NCBI GenBank assembly: GCA_965250275.1
Contig: OZ252297.1
Location: 2,914,001-2,978,000 of the forward strand
Length of the DNA stretch: 64,000 nt
Source: G965250275 sp965250275
GTDB lineage: Bacteria > Pseudomonadota > Alphaproteobacteria > Rhodobacterales > Rhodobacteraceae
Direction: 5' to 3'
Below the pieces are notes generated by a model. It made no database searches. It was not told the origin of the DNA and saw only the letters and a list, made by a program, of their open reading frames with translations. Made by a program: the position numbers and the translations under genes. Shown in pieces: positions 25,523 through 34,211 of the stretch (positions within the stretch are counted from its first letter, which is position 1; every line of letters starts with the position of its first letter).

Positions 25523-26737
25523 ATGCCCACCGAACGCATCACTTTCCCCGGCCATGCAGGTGACGAACTGGCCGCGCGACTGGATCTTCCCGATGGGCCG
25601 CATCTTGCGACGGCGCTCTTTGCCCACTGCTTCACCTGTTCAAAAGACATCCCCGCTGCGCGCCGCATTGCGGGCCGGCTGGCGGGTATGGGCATCGCGG
25701 TCCTGAGGTTTGACTTTACCGGTCTTGGCCACAGCCAGGGCGAGTTTGCCAACACATCCTTCAGTTCCAACGCTGACGACCTCGTCGCCGCCGCCCGTTA
25801 TCTGGACTCGCGCGACATGGCGCCGGACCTGCTGATCGGCCACTCACTGGGTGGCGCGGCCGTGTTGCAGGCACGCGCAGATATCCCGTCAGTCAAGGCC
25901 GTCGCCACGCTCGGTGCGCCATTTGATCCGGGGCATGTGACGCACAACTTCGCGGACGCGTTGGATGACATCCATGCCAATGGCGAGGCCGAGGTTACTC
26001 TGGTCGGACGCACGTTTCGGATTGGCAAAGGATTTGTCGAAGACGTCAAGAGCGCCAGACTTGAGAATGCAATCAAGGAGTTGAACGCTGCTCTTCTTGT
26101 GCTGCATGCACCTTTGGACGACACTGTGGGAATCGACAACGCCAGCCGGATCTTCCTGGCAGCCAAACATCCAAAGAGCTTTGTCACCCTGGACGACGCC
26201 GATCACCTGATCACGCGCCCGGCGGACGCGGAATACGCGGCGGAGGTGATTTCCGCTTGGGTCGAGCGCTATCTCAAACTGACACCGCCTGCCCCACCGC
26301 CCGGCGCGCCAGAGGGGATTGTGCGCGTGAGCGAGGCTGACCCGAACGGGTTCCTGCAGGACATCAATTCTGGCCCCGACCATCACTTGCTTGCAGACGA
26401 ACCCCAGGCCTATGGCGGCACCAATCGCGGCCTGACCCCTTATGGTCTGGTCTCCGCCGGGCTTGGCGCCTGTACGTCCATGACCATCCGCATGTACGCA
26501 CGCCGGAAAGGCTGGCCGCTCGAAGCGATCAGCGTCGATATCAGTCACAACAAGGTGCACGCGCAGGACGCCGAAACCGCCACGAACAATCGCGTGGACC
26601 ATTTCGAGCGGCGGATCCGCCTGACCGGTCCGCTGGACACCGAGCAACGCGCGCGGCTTCTGGAAATCGCCGACAAATGTCCGGTGCATAGAACCCTGGA
26701 AACCGGCGCCCGCGTCATCACGACACTGGTGGACTAA
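25523..26737 (+). CDS. Fusion of alpha/beta hydrolase and OsmC domains
   Basis: Residues 1-255 are an alpha/beta hydrolase with nucleophile elbow GHSLGGAAVL near residue 113, an Asp in LHAPLDDTVG and the His of DDADHLITRP. Residues 265-404 are an OsmC/Ohr-like domain with the redox cysteine pair in GLGACTSMTIRMYA and DKCPVHRTLET. OsmC proteins reduce organic hydroperoxides. The combination is a known bifunctional family, and a joint role in removing lipid-derived peroxides is a reasonable guess, not shown. No operon partners are close. Confidence 0.9.
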   Translation: MPTERITFPGHAGDELAARLDLPDGPHLATALFAHCFTCSKDIPAARRIAGRLAGMGIAVLRFDFTGLGHSQGEFANTSFSSNADDLVAAARYLDSRDMAPDLLIGHSLGGAAVLQARADIPSVKAVATLGAPFDPGHVTHNFADALDDIHANGEAEVTLVGRTFRIGKGFVEDVKSARLENAIKELNAALLVLHAPLDDTVGIDNASRIFLAAKHPKSFVTLDDADHLITRPADAEYAAEVISAWVERYLKLTPPAPPPGAPEGIVRVSEADPNGFLQDINSGPDHHLLADEPQAYGGTNRGLTPYGLVSAGLGACTSMTIRMYARRKGWPLEAISVDISHNKVHAQDAETATNNRVDHFERRIRLTGPLDTEQRARLLEIADKCPVHRTLETGARVITTLVD

Positions 26738-26845
26738 CCGCTTCCGTCCATACAAAACACGCTTTTGCCCACGCCCTAAGGGCGCCTGCGGCCTTGGTTC
26801 TCTGGAAAGTTGGAATTAGATCAATGGGTCGACCCAAGCCCTTGT

Positions 26846-26880
26846 AAAAATTAGAAAAGGCGCGACCGGTGCCGCGCCTT
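26846..26880 (-). terminator. Intrinsic terminator of bioY
   Basis: AAGGCGCG (26857-26864) pairs with CGCGCCTT (26873-26880) around an eight-base loop; reading the minus strand, the stem is followed by TTTTCTAATTTTT. It lies about 50 bases after the bioY stop. Confidence 0.8.
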
Positions 26881-26929
26881 ACTCTTCGATGAACACGCTG
26901 TTTTCCAGCGGGATCCGGCCCAGCGCCGC

Positions 26930-27529
26930 TCAGCGACGGGCCTCTCCGACCAGTTTCCAGAGCGCCGGCAACAACAGCGCAGCCAGCACCAGCTTGATCG
27001 CATCTCCGACGAGGAACGGGAAAAGCCCCCACTGCAGGATTGGCTTGTCCCAGCCATAGAGCATCCCCAGCCAGATCAGGCCCGGCACATAGATCAATGC
27101 ATTGCCGATGAGCAGCGCTCCGGCCATCCGGCCTACCGACCGGTCCCAACCGCGCGCCGCCAGTGCGCCCAGCGCGACCGTGGCAAGCACGTAACCCACC
27201 AGATAGCCGCCCGTGCCACCCATCATGTAGCTCAGTCCGGCGGCTTCGGCGGAAGACCCCGCAAAGACGTCAAAACCAAGTGCACCGATCAGCAGGTAGC
27301 CCATGATGGTCACGAAGCCCAGCCTTGCCCCATAGGCCGCGCCGATGCTGAGCACGGCGAAGGTGCCCATCGTGATCGGAACCGGCCACATCGGAACCTT
27401 GATCTTCGCAGCAATCGCCAGCGCAACGATCCCAAGCACGACCAAAGTCGCCTGTTTGAGCAGCAGTGCGGTGCCTGTGTCCGGGCCAATGGCCTGTGCA
27501 AGAACGGGGGTCGAGGTGGGGTTGCGCAT
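26930..27529 (-). CDS. bioY: Biotin transporter BioY (ECF S component)
   Basis: Substrate-binding membrane protein for biotin uptake, 199 residues from ATG 27529. Six hydrophobic helices are visible. BioY signatures are KIKVPMWPVPITMGTFAVL and GYLLIGALGFDVFAG near residues 45-95, then YMMGGTGGYLVGYVLA and YVPGLIWLGMLYGW. No bioM or bioN genes adjoin it, so it either works alone, as some BioY proteins do, or shares an energising module coded elsewhere. Confidence 0.93.
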   Translation of the reverse strand: MRNPTSTPVLAQAIGPDTGTALLLKQATLVVLGIVALAIAAKIKVPMWPVPITMGTFAVLSIGAAYGARLGFVTIMGYLLIGALGFDVFAGSSAEAAGLSYMMGGTGGYLVGYVLATVALGALAARGWDRSVGRMAGALLIGNALIYVPGLIWLGMLYGWDKPILQWGLFPFLVGDAIKLVLAALLLPALWKLVGEARR

Positions 27530-27624
27530 CAAGCGAGTGCTCCAGTTTGAATCGGTATCGGGGGCAAGGAATGCCCCAACTGCCCCGGCGCCGCAAGCAC
27601 GTAGGTCAAAGCGTCAGCGCCGGT

Positions 27625-28032
27625 TCAGGCTCTGCGGTAAACTGTGGTCATTTGATAGTCTTTGCGCGGCCCCCGAACGGTCCACTCCACCGAAAATTGT
27701 GGCCATGATTCGAAGTCATAAGTGGCAAGATAGGTATCGGGATCACACCAATGGCTGGTTTCGCCACCACGCGCCGGCACCTGATGGAACCTGCGCCCGT
27801 CTTCGAAGGTGATCCAGAGGTCATGGTGCCAGTGGTACCGGCGATGGGCCGCCATTGCGGGCTGCCCGGAGAGCTTCAATGTGCCTTGTTCTTCGTACAG
27901 AAGACCCGTGGCTTCAGGTGCCCAAAGCGCGGTGCCTTCGAACCGGCCGGACGGCCCCTGAGCCGGCTCGATCATCCGCTCCAGCGTCCACTCCCCGGCA
28001 AAGTCCGAAAGCATCCGGACCTCATTTGACAT
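27625..28032 (-). CDS. DUF6314-family protein
   Basis: The 135-residue product starting MSNEVRMLSDFAGEWTLERM has the family layout: FAGEW at the start, GRFEGTALWAPEATGLLYEEQGTLKL in the middle, DLWITFEDGRRFHQV and a repeated W-rich end (WPQFSVEWTVRGPRKDYQMTTVYRR). It looks like a lipocalin-type beta-barrel. Function unknown. ATG 28032 overlaps the upstream gene by 11 bases, indicating translational coupling; the open frame extends 12 residues further. Confidence 0.75.
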   Translation of the reverse strand: MSNEVRMLSDFAGEWTLERMIEPAQGPSGRFEGTALWAPEATGLLYEEQGTLKLSGQPAMAAHRRYHWHHDLWITFEDGRRFHQVPARGGETSHWCDPDTYLATYDFESWPQFSVEWTVRGPRKDYQMTTVYRRA

Positions 28033-28360
28033 ATGTGCCAACCACGGCGTGGCCCGAGGCTTCGACAAAACGCACTTTCACCCCGTTGGAGTGGACGTCC
28101 CAGCATTTCCACTCGTCGGCAGGCGGCCATCGCGAACAGTACTGATCGCCTTGCACGCCCCAGTCTCCCCACCTCTGGTCCGCGGTGGTATAGAGCGTGC
28201 GGCCCGAGGGGCGAAACTCCTGTGTGGCGCCGGAATCGTAAACAAGCTGACGGTCTTCCAGTGCTATCCGGATCTGATCACCGGTCAGGTGTTCCCACCC
28301 GGAGCCAAGCGCGACCGTTGGCCAGATCAGGATCAAGAGGACAAAGCGCTTCAAACGCAT
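28022..28360 (-). CDS. Small secreted hypothetical protein
   Basis: The 112-residue product has a signal peptide (MRLKRFVLLILIWPTVALGS). The mature part reads WEHLTGDQIRIALEDRQLVYDSG and DQRWGDWGVQGDQYCSRWPP followed by EWKCWDV. Two Cys could make a disulfide in the periplasm. The pattern of a binding domain rich in Trp recurs in short roseobacter periplasmic proteins, but no function is assigned. It precedes and overlaps the DUF6314 gene. Confidence 0.75.
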   Translation of the reverse strand: MRLKRFVLLILIWPTVALGSGWEHLTGDQIRIALEDRQLVYDSGATQEFRPSGRTLYTTADQRWGDWGVQGDQYCSRWPPADEWKCWDVHSNGVKVRFVEASGHAVVGTYVK

Positions 28361-28441
28361 GCTGGATACCTTGTTGTTACGTCACGCTCAGTCTAAGACC
28401 CCTCACGTCACCCGCACAATCACGAAAAGGTGCCCTGCCTG

Positions 28442-29746
28442 ATGATCCCCCGCTATTCCCGCCCCGACATGGTTGCCAACTGGTCCCCCGAGACGAAGTT
28501 TCGGATCTGGTTCGAGATCGAGGCCCATGCGTGCGATGCAATGGCGGACCTGGGTGTTATTCCCAAGGAAAACGCGGCCGCGGTCTGGAAGGCCCGTGAC
28601 GTCGAGTTCGACGCCGCCCGCATCGACGAGATCGAAGCGGTGACCAAACATGACGTGATCGCCTTTCTGACGCACCTGTCGGAAATCGTGGGCAGTGATG
28701 AGGCCCGGTTCGTGCATCAGGGCATGACCTCGTCCGACGTGCTGGACACCACGTTCAACATCCAGCTAGTACGTGCTGCGGATATCCTGATCGCGGATCT
28801 CAAGGGTTTGCTGGAGGCGCTGCAACGCCGCGCCTATGAACACAAGGACACGGTTCGCATCGGGCGCAGCCACGGGATCCACGCTGAACCCACCACGATG
28901 GGCCTTACATTTGCCCGGTTCTACGCCGAAATGGACCGCAACCTCAGCCGCATGCAACAGGCCAGAGCCGAGGTTGCAACCGGCGCCATCTCGGGCGCTG
29001 TCGGCACCTTTGCCAATATCGATCCGCGGGTCGAGGCGCATGTCTGCGCGCAGTTGGGGCTGACCCCTGAGCCGATATCGACCCAGGTGATCCCACGCGA
29101 CCGGCACGCTGCGTTCTTTGCGGCCCTTGGGGTCGTGGCCAGCTCTGTTGAAAACGTGGCCACTGAGATCCGCCACATGCAACGCACCGAAGTGCTCGAG
29201 GCAGAGGAATTCTTCAGCGCGGGTCAGAAAGGCTCTTCGGCCATGCCGCACAAGCGCAACCCGGTCCTGACCGAAAACCTCACGGGGCTTGCCCGACTGG
29301 TGCGCATGGCGGTGGTGCCTGCAATGGAGAATGTCACGCTCTGGCACGAGCGGGACATCTCGCATTCCTCGGTTGAGCGGAACATCGGGCCGGACGCGAC
29401 CGTCACGCTCGATTTCGCACTGGCCCGGCTGACGGGTGTGATCGACAAGCTGGTGATCTACCCCGACAACATGCTTGCCAACATGAACAAGTTTCGCGGC
29501 CTCGTGATGAGTCAGCGGGTGCTGCTTGCACTGACGCAGGCCGGTGTGAGCCGTGAAGACAGCTACAAGCTGGTACAGCGCAACGCGATGAAGGTCTGGG
29601 AAGAGGGCAAAGACTTCAAAACCGAGCTTCTGGGCGATGCCGACGTTCTTGCGGCGCTGAGCGTCGAGGAGATCGAAGAAAAATTCGACCTTGGCTATCA
29701 TACCAAACATGTCGACACGATTTTCGATCGGGTGTTCGGGACATAG
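28442..29746 (+). CDS. purB: Adenylosuccinate lyase
   Basis: Catalyses two steps of purine synthesis, removing fumarate from SAICAR and from adenylosuccinate. The 434-residue product starts MIPRYSRPDMVANWS at ATG 28442; an in-frame GTG at 28430 is less likely. The superfamily signature GSSAMPHKRNPV is near residue 262, with HQGMTSSDVLDT near 85 and RSHGIHAEPTTMG near 140. It appears to be a single-gene unit. Confidence 0.97.
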   Translation: MIPRYSRPDMVANWSPETKFRIWFEIEAHACDAMADLGVIPKENAAAVWKARDVEFDAARIDEIEAVTKHDVIAFLTHLSEIVGSDEARFVHQGMTSSDVLDTTFNIQLVRAADILIADLKGLLEALQRRAYEHKDTVRIGRSHGIHAEPTTMGLTFARFYAEMDRNLSRMQQARAEVATGAISGAVGTFANIDPRVEAHVCAQLGLTPEPISTQVIPRDRHAAFFAALGVVASSVENVATEIRHMQRTEVLEAEEFFSAGQKGSSAMPHKRNPVLTENLTGLARLVRMAVVPAMENVTLWHERDISHSSVERNIGPDATVTLDFALARLTGVIDKLVIYPDNMLANMNKFRGLVMSQRVLLALTQAGVSREDSYKLVQRNAMKVWEEGKDFKTELLGDADVLAALSVEEIEEKFDLGYHTKHVDTIFDRVFGT

Positions 29747-29895
29747 CCTGCACCGCCCGTCGAGATCTGCCTGATTTTACGGCCCTGAGCAGCCATTGCC
29801 GCCAGTGAAACGCCGCCGCGAAGGTTTCATTTGGTCTGAGGCAACATTCCGGTTACCTTAGGTCAAGATCAAACGTGACCGACAGGAGAGCCGAC

Positions 29896-30054
29896 ATGCC
29901 CCTCAAAACTGCGCTGGCCGCACTGGCCCTGACATTGCTGCCCACACTGAGCTTTGCCTTTTGCTCGGGCGTGGACCATCAAGCCCAGTCCTGTGCCACC
30001 GGGACGATCTGGGATGCTGAAACCCAGCGGTGTGTGGAGCAGGTGTCCAGCTGA
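29896..30054 (+). CDS. Secreted 52-residue cysteine-motif protein
   Basis: Starts at ATG 29896 with AGGAG seven bases upstream. Signal peptide MPLKTALAALALTLLPTLSFA is followed by a mature peptide of about 31 residues. It ends with CATGTIWDAETQRCVEQVSS. The 15-residue motif C-x5-W-D-A-x-T-x2-C-V (residues 33-47) recurs with the same spacing in the next gene and resembles the core of chitin-binding peritrophin motifs. A terminator follows at 30081. Function unknown. Confidence 0.75.
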   Translation: MPLKTALAALALTLLPTLSFAFCSGVDHQAQSCATGTIWDAETQRCVEQVSS

Positions 30055-30080
30055 CCCCTCCTCACTGCAACGTGATGTTT

Positions 30081-30108
30081 AATGCGGTCACTTTTGTGGC
30101 CGCATTTT
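30081..30108 (+). terminator. Intrinsic terminator after the 52-residue gene
   Basis: AATGCGG (30081-30087) pairs with CCGCATT (30100-30106), with a further CAC/GTG pairing beyond one mismatch and a TTTT loop. The stem runs directly into TTTT at 30105-30108. Confidence 0.75.
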
Positions 30109-30160
30109 CGTGTCCGGGCTAGGTTCGTTACCAAGACGATTTCAACTGTTGGAGCAGTCC

Positions 30161-30706
30161 ATGCGTATTTTGTTAGCTTTGTTGATCACAGCCCCCGGTC
30201 TGGCCTTTGCCGCTGGCGGAGGGAGCGGGAGCAGCGGCACCGTTTTCAGCCCCAAACCCTCCGAAACCACTGAAAAATGCAAAGGGATCCAGGTCTGGGA
30301 TGCGAGCACCAAGAAATGCGTGAACCCGCGCGGCTCGTCTCTGGATCAGGACGTCCTGATGGAGGCTGTTCGCGAACTGGCTTATGCCGGTCGCAATGCA
30401 GACGCGCAGGGCGTCTTGTTGGCCATGTCGGATCAAACCGATGACCTCGTGCTCACATATTGGGGCTTCACGCACCGCAAACTGGGCAACCTTGAACTTG
30501 CGCGGATGTTCTACGAAGACGCCATCACCCGGAACCCCGACAACCTGCTGGCCCGCTCTTATATGGGTCAGGGATTGGTGAGCGAAGGCAAAACCGACGC
30601 TGCCATCGCGCAGTGGCGTGAAATCAAGGCGCGCGGTGGCGAAGGGTCCTGGGCCGAGGTCTCGCTGCGTAACTCCATCCAGACCGGTATCACCTACTCT
30701 TACTGA
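30161..30706 (+). CDS. Secreted TPR protein with the same cysteine motif
   Basis: The 181-residue product starts at ATG 30161 with GGAG six bases upstream and a signal peptide ending LAFA. A glycine/serine linker leads to the motif CKGIQVWDASTKKCV (residues 40-54), the same spacing as in the preceding small protein. Residues 65-170 form about three TPR-like helical repeats (ELAYAGRNADAQGVLLAM, HRKLGNLELARMFYEDAI, GQGLVSEGKTDAAIAQWREI). It is probably a periplasmic interaction protein. The TPR part is common in alphaproteobacteria, but no role is known to me. Confidence 0.85.
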   Translation: MRILLALLITAPGLAFAAGGGSGSSGTVFSPKPSETTEKCKGIQVWDASTKKCVNPRGSSLDQDVLMEAVRELAYAGRNADAQGVLLAMSDQTDDLVLTYWGFTHRKLGNLELARMFYEDAITRNPDNLLARSYMGQGLVSEGKTDAAIAQWREIKARGGEGSWAEVSLRNSIQTGITYSY

Positions 30707-30797
30707 CCTCGATCCCGGTTTCGGGTTTCAGCATTTGTTTACGCCGTGTCGCCTAGAGTGACGCATCTATTGGGATGTGCAGACGGTCGGGGCGGGC

Positions 30798-31880
30798 ATG
30801 AACAATGATCGAGCAGGATCACAACTGGCACTGACGGCGCCGGCAGAACGTCCGGCGGCAGACCCTGCCGCCGGCGACCCGGTGTCTCTCGACGGCACGG
30901 CCAAAGCAGCAATCGTTGTCCGGCTGTTGTTGAATGAGGGCGCAGACCTGCCGCTGGAGGATCTGCCAGAAGACCTGCAGGCGCGTCTGACCACGCAGAT
31001 GGGCCAGATGGGATTGGTGGATCGCCACACGCTGGCCACCGTTGCACATGAGTTTGCCGATGCGCTGGATGGCATCGGATTGTCCTTTCCGCATGGGCTT
31101 GCCAATGCCCTGGACGCTATGGATGGCAAAATCAGTCCGCAAACCGCGGCCCGGCTGCGCAAGGAAGCGGGTGTGCGACAGGCGGGTGATCCTTGGCAAC
31201 GGTTGCGCGCTCTTCCGATTGACGAACTGGCGGGGCTGGCCCACGCCGAGAGCATCGAAGTGGCGGCCGTTCTGTTGTCGAAACTCAACGTTGAAAAGGC
31301 GGCTGAGCTGTTGGGCACCCTGCCTGGCCCGCTGGCACGCCGCATCACCTACGCCATATCGCTGACGGAGCGCGTGACACCTGACGCCGTGGACCGGATC
31401 GGGCTGTCCCTAGCCGCGCAGCTGGACCGCAAACCGCTTGCCGCGTTCGAGGACGGGCCGGACGCACGTGTCGGCGCCATCCTCAACCAGTCCCGCGCGA
31501 CAACACGCGAAGACATGCTTGCAGCGCTTGACGACACCGATGCGGACTTTGCCAGTTCTGTGCGCCGGAAGATTTTTACCTTCGCCGATATGCCCCACCG
31601 CGTGTCGCCGCGCGATGTGCCGAAGGTTCTGCGCGCTATGGATCAGCCCACACTGATTGTCGCCTTGTTGGGCGCCCAGGGAACGGACGACGCCCCTGCC
31701 GCCGAATTCCTGCTGGCCAACACCTCCCGGCGCATGGCCGACGCGCTGCGCGAAGAGATCGAAGAGCATGATGCGGTCAAACCCCGCGACGTGGAGGCTG
31801 CGCATGCTGCGGTGGTCGGAGCAATCCGGACCTTGGAAGCGGCAGGCGAAATCACGCTGCACTACGCGGAGGAGGAGTGA
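30798..31880 (+). CDS. fliG: Orphan FliG-like flagellar motor switch protein
   Basis: Residues 30-360 follow the FliG layout: GTAKAAIVVRLLLNEGADLPLE, ESIEVAAVLLSKLNVEKAAELLGTLP (middle domain, normally EHPQ at this point), and RKIFTFADMPHRVSPRDVPKVLRAMD (C-terminal torque helix). The canonical DDRSIQ run of the torque helix is SPRDVP here, and the EHPQ motif that contacts FliM is absent. The last part (REEIEEHDAVKPRDVEAAHAAVV) is well kept. No flagellar genes lie nearby. It may be a real motor protein coded apart from its cluster or a diverged relative. ATG 30798 is chosen; an in-frame start at 30777 is possible. Confidence 0.75.
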   Translation: MNNDRAGSQLALTAPAERPAADPAAGDPVSLDGTAKAAIVVRLLLNEGADLPLEDLPEDLQARLTTQMGQMGLVDRHTLATVAHEFADALDGIGLSFPHGLANALDAMDGKISPQTAARLRKEAGVRQAGDPWQRLRALPIDELAGLAHAESIEVAAVLLSKLNVEKAAELLGTLPGPLARRITYAISLTERVTPDAVDRIGLSLAAQLDRKPLAAFEDGPDARVGAILNQSRATTREDMLAALDDTDADFASSVRRKIFTFADMPHRVSPRDVPKVLRAMDQPTLIVALLGAQGTDDAPAAEFLLANTSRRMADALREEIEEHDAVKPRDVEAAHAAVVGAIRTLEAAGEITLHYAEEE

Positions 31881-32353
31881 CCCTCGCGCCGTCCCATCAC
31901 CGACCGGCATGGGCCTGTCGAACGTCATGTGACTTTGACCTTCGCATCGTAAACTGACCTGATCATTGATCAGACCCATTTTGCTTGTTTCGTGTGAACC
32001 CGTTTCCCGCCCGAAAAATCGGGGGTGATTTGGAGGAAAGACGGCAAAACCGCCTGCTCCTGCAAATCTGCCATGTGGCGATCGCGGGGGGCGAGACAAG
32101 ATCAATCGATTAGGTTGATGCGGCCCGCAGCGCAGCGAGGACACGGCTTTTCTATTGGTCTTGTCCAAATCCCCTGAGCCTGGAAGAGAAGGTGACGATG
32201 CGACAACCGCGTCTGAACCACGCCGCATCGACGCACAGAAACCCGTCACTGGAACCACTGCGGTGAAAGCGAGCGGAGAGCGCAGATTGCGGAGTTTCTG
32301 CATTGCAGCCAAAGTACACTAACCAGAAAACGCGCTGATACCGAGGTACTTCT
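31881..32353. other. 473-base stretch without a recognised gene
   Basis: Between fliG and lysE. It holds a perfect inverted repeat at 31959-31973. Open frames here run through neighbouring genes with unnatural composition and look like shadows or remnants. I see no tRNA or clear terminator; a small RNA or decayed gene is possible. Confidence 0.5.
31959..31973. promoter_or_regulatory. Perfect 15-base palindrome, operator candidate
   Basis: CTGATCA, one central T, TGATCAG. A perfect dyad of this size in non-coding DNA is typical of dimeric regulator sites, but no regulator gene is adjacent and lysE begins 380 bases away. Confidence 0.35.
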
Positions 32354-33001
32354 TTGATACTCGATCCAACTCTTACAACTGCCTACATCCTCGTCGCAAC
32401 GGCGCTTGCTGTAGCGCCAGGCCCAGATGTGCTGTTCGTCGTTGCCAACGGGATGCAGCACCGGGCGAAAGGGGCGATTGCGTCCGCACTTGGGATCGGA
32501 ACCGGGTCGGTGCTTCATGCACTCGCGGCAGCTTTGGGTATCTCGGCAATCGTGGCCGCGTCGCCGACGGCTTTTGATGCTCTGCGATATGCTGGTGCTG
32601 CATACCTTGCTTTTCTGGGCGCTCAGGCACTGAAGTCCTGCTGGAACCACTCAAAAAACCTCGATCCGGATCAGACTGTCGTGGAGATTTCTGCTTGGAA
32701 CGTGTTCCGCCGCGGGCTGATCACGAATGTCCTCAATCCGAAGGTAATTGTGTTCTACCTGGCGCTGCTTCCACAGTTTGTTAACGTCGAGCTTGGCAAT
32801 GTCGGGCTTCAGATTTTCTTGCTCGGTTGCATCCACAACGCCATCGGCATCACATTTCTGGTCGGTATCGGGCTTGCCGCGGGGAAAGCGTCAGGATGGT
32901 TGGCCAGAACAAGTTTCGGAAAATGGATGGACGGCATTGCGGGCGTCTTCTTCATTGGGTTGGCTGTTCGGCTTCTGATCTCAGGTAAGCCCGAGCATTA
33001 G
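32354..33001 (+). CDS. LysE/RhtB-family amino-acid exporter
   Basis: Inner-membrane exporter of 215 residues with about six helices. It starts at TTG 32354 with GAGG some seven bases upstream. Family marks are LAVAPGPDVLFVVANGMQHRAKGAIASALGIGTG near residues 17-50 and RRGLITNVLNPKVIVFYLALLPQFV near 120-145. Members export lysine, threonine, homoserine or lactones; the substrate is not readable. It is isolated between two non-coding stretches of over 300 bases, so it may be a single insertion. Confidence 0.88.
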   Translation: MILDPTLTTAYILVATALAVAPGPDVLFVVANGMQHRAKGAIASALGIGTGSVLHALAAALGISAIVAASPTAFDALRYAGAAYLAFLGAQALKSCWNHSKNLDPDQTVVEISAWNVFRRGLITNVLNPKVIVFYLALLPQFVNVELGNVGLQIFLLGCIHNAIGITFLVGIGLAAGKASGWLARTSFGKWMDGIAGVFFIGLAVRLLISGKPEH

Positions 33002-33332
33002 GTTAGAAAAGTCGCTCTTCGAAAAACCGCAGCGAATTTCCGTTTTGTCCGCAGAGCAACCCCAACGACAGCTTCCTCCGCTTCGCTTTCTTAAGTTCAA
33101 AATGCTTGACGTTCGGGCCGGACTTGCTTGATCCGGGCTGTTGATCGGACCCGAAACACGCGTCTCGCAGGGTCAAAGGTTCGGAACGAATAACAGAGCT
33201 GACCAGGGAACACAGTTGGTTGCGCCCGGTCTGCGATGGACAGTCCGTGCGTTCGGGCCTACACCTCTGGCATGCCGCGCACGTCGCCCATCAGTACCAG
33301 CCTTTTTGGCATTGTATCGCGCGAGGCTTGAG
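33002..33332. other. 331-base stretch without a recognised gene
   Basis: Between lysE and the DMT transporter. The open frame that enters from the left of the transporter gene is rich in Arg, Pro and Ala and lacks transporter features, so it is not included. No RNA gene or terminator recognised. Confidence 0.5.
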
Positions 33333-34202
33333 GTGACTGCGCTCGACCCGACCGCAACCCGCAATCGCGCCATTTTGCTGATGATCGGCGCCATCTTCTG
33401 CTTCACCGTCATGGATGCGGCAGTGAAAGCGCTGGCTCCGCAAGTTGGCGTCTTGCCCGCAATCTGGGCGCGCTACGCCGGACAGATGGTTCTGGTGCTT
33501 ATTCTGGTGGCGCCTCGCCTGCGCCAGGTGGCCCAAACCCATTACCCCGGCCTGCAATTCCTGCGCTCGGTGTTGCTGATGTCTGCAACTGGATTTTTTT
33601 TCATGGGGCTCAGCCTGATCCCGCTCTCCGAGGCGGCGGCCCTGATGGCCATAAATCCAGTCCTGATCACGCTGGGCGCCGCCCTCTTTCTGCGCGAAGC
33701 ACTGGGACCCCGGCGCATCGGCGGCATCATCGTTGCCCTGATCGGCGCCCTGATCGTCATACGCCCCGGCAGCGACGTGTTTGCGCCCGCGGCGCTCTTT
33801 CCGCTCGCCGCAGCCGTCTGTTACTCCGGTTATGCCTTGCTGACCCGTCGCGTGGGACCGGATGAAGACCACTGGACCTCTTTGTTTTACACCGGGCTGG
33901 TCGGCACCGTGCTGCTCAGCTTGGCCGTGCCCTTCGACTGGCATCCTTTGAACGCAACCGCCCTGATCCTGATGGGCGTGATCGCCGGCACAGGCACATT
34001 GGGCCAATGGTTCCTGATCCGCGCCTTTAGCCAGGGCGAAGCCGCGATGCTCGCGCCCTACTCCTACACAGGGCTGATTTTCGCCGCGATCTGGGGGGTC
34101 GTCTTTTTTGCAGAATATCCAGATCTGTGGACCGTGGTCGGCGCGCTTGTGATTGCCGGAGCCGGGCTCTATGTCTGGCATCGCGAAACTTTCCGGCGCT
34201 GA
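33333..34202 (+). CDS. DMT/EamA-family transporter
   Basis: Ten-helix drug/metabolite-type permease of 289 residues. GTG 33333 is chosen because the preceding frame is not membrane-like and AGG lies seven bases upstream. It begins VTALDPTATRNRAILLMIGAIFCFTV. Two EamA repeats are visible, the second with GYALLTRRVGPDEDHWTSLFYTGL and AMLAPYSYTGLIFAAIWGVVFFAEYP. Substrate unknown. The acyltransferase gene follows after nine bases, so they may be cotranscribed. Confidence 0.88.
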   Translation: MTALDPTATRNRAILLMIGAIFCFTVMDAAVKALAPQVGVLPAIWARYAGQMVLVLILVAPRLRQVAQTHYPGLQFLRSVLLMSATGFFFMGLSLIPLSEAAALMAINPVLITLGAALFLREALGPRRIGGIIVALIGALIVIRPGSDVFAPAALFPLAAAVCYSGYALLTRRVGPDEDHWTSLFYTGLVGTVLLSLAVPFDWHPLNATALILMGVIAGTGTLGQWFLIRAFSQGEAAMLAPYSYTGLIFAAIWGVVFFAEYPDLWTVVGALVIAGAGLYVWHRETFRR

Positions 34203-34211
34203 GCACGTCCT

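Noticed and set aside
33141..33332. N-terminal extension of the DMT transporter gene
   Set aside because: The added 64 residues are Arg/Pro-rich and unlike transporter starts; GTG 33333 with its ribosome site gives the normal length.
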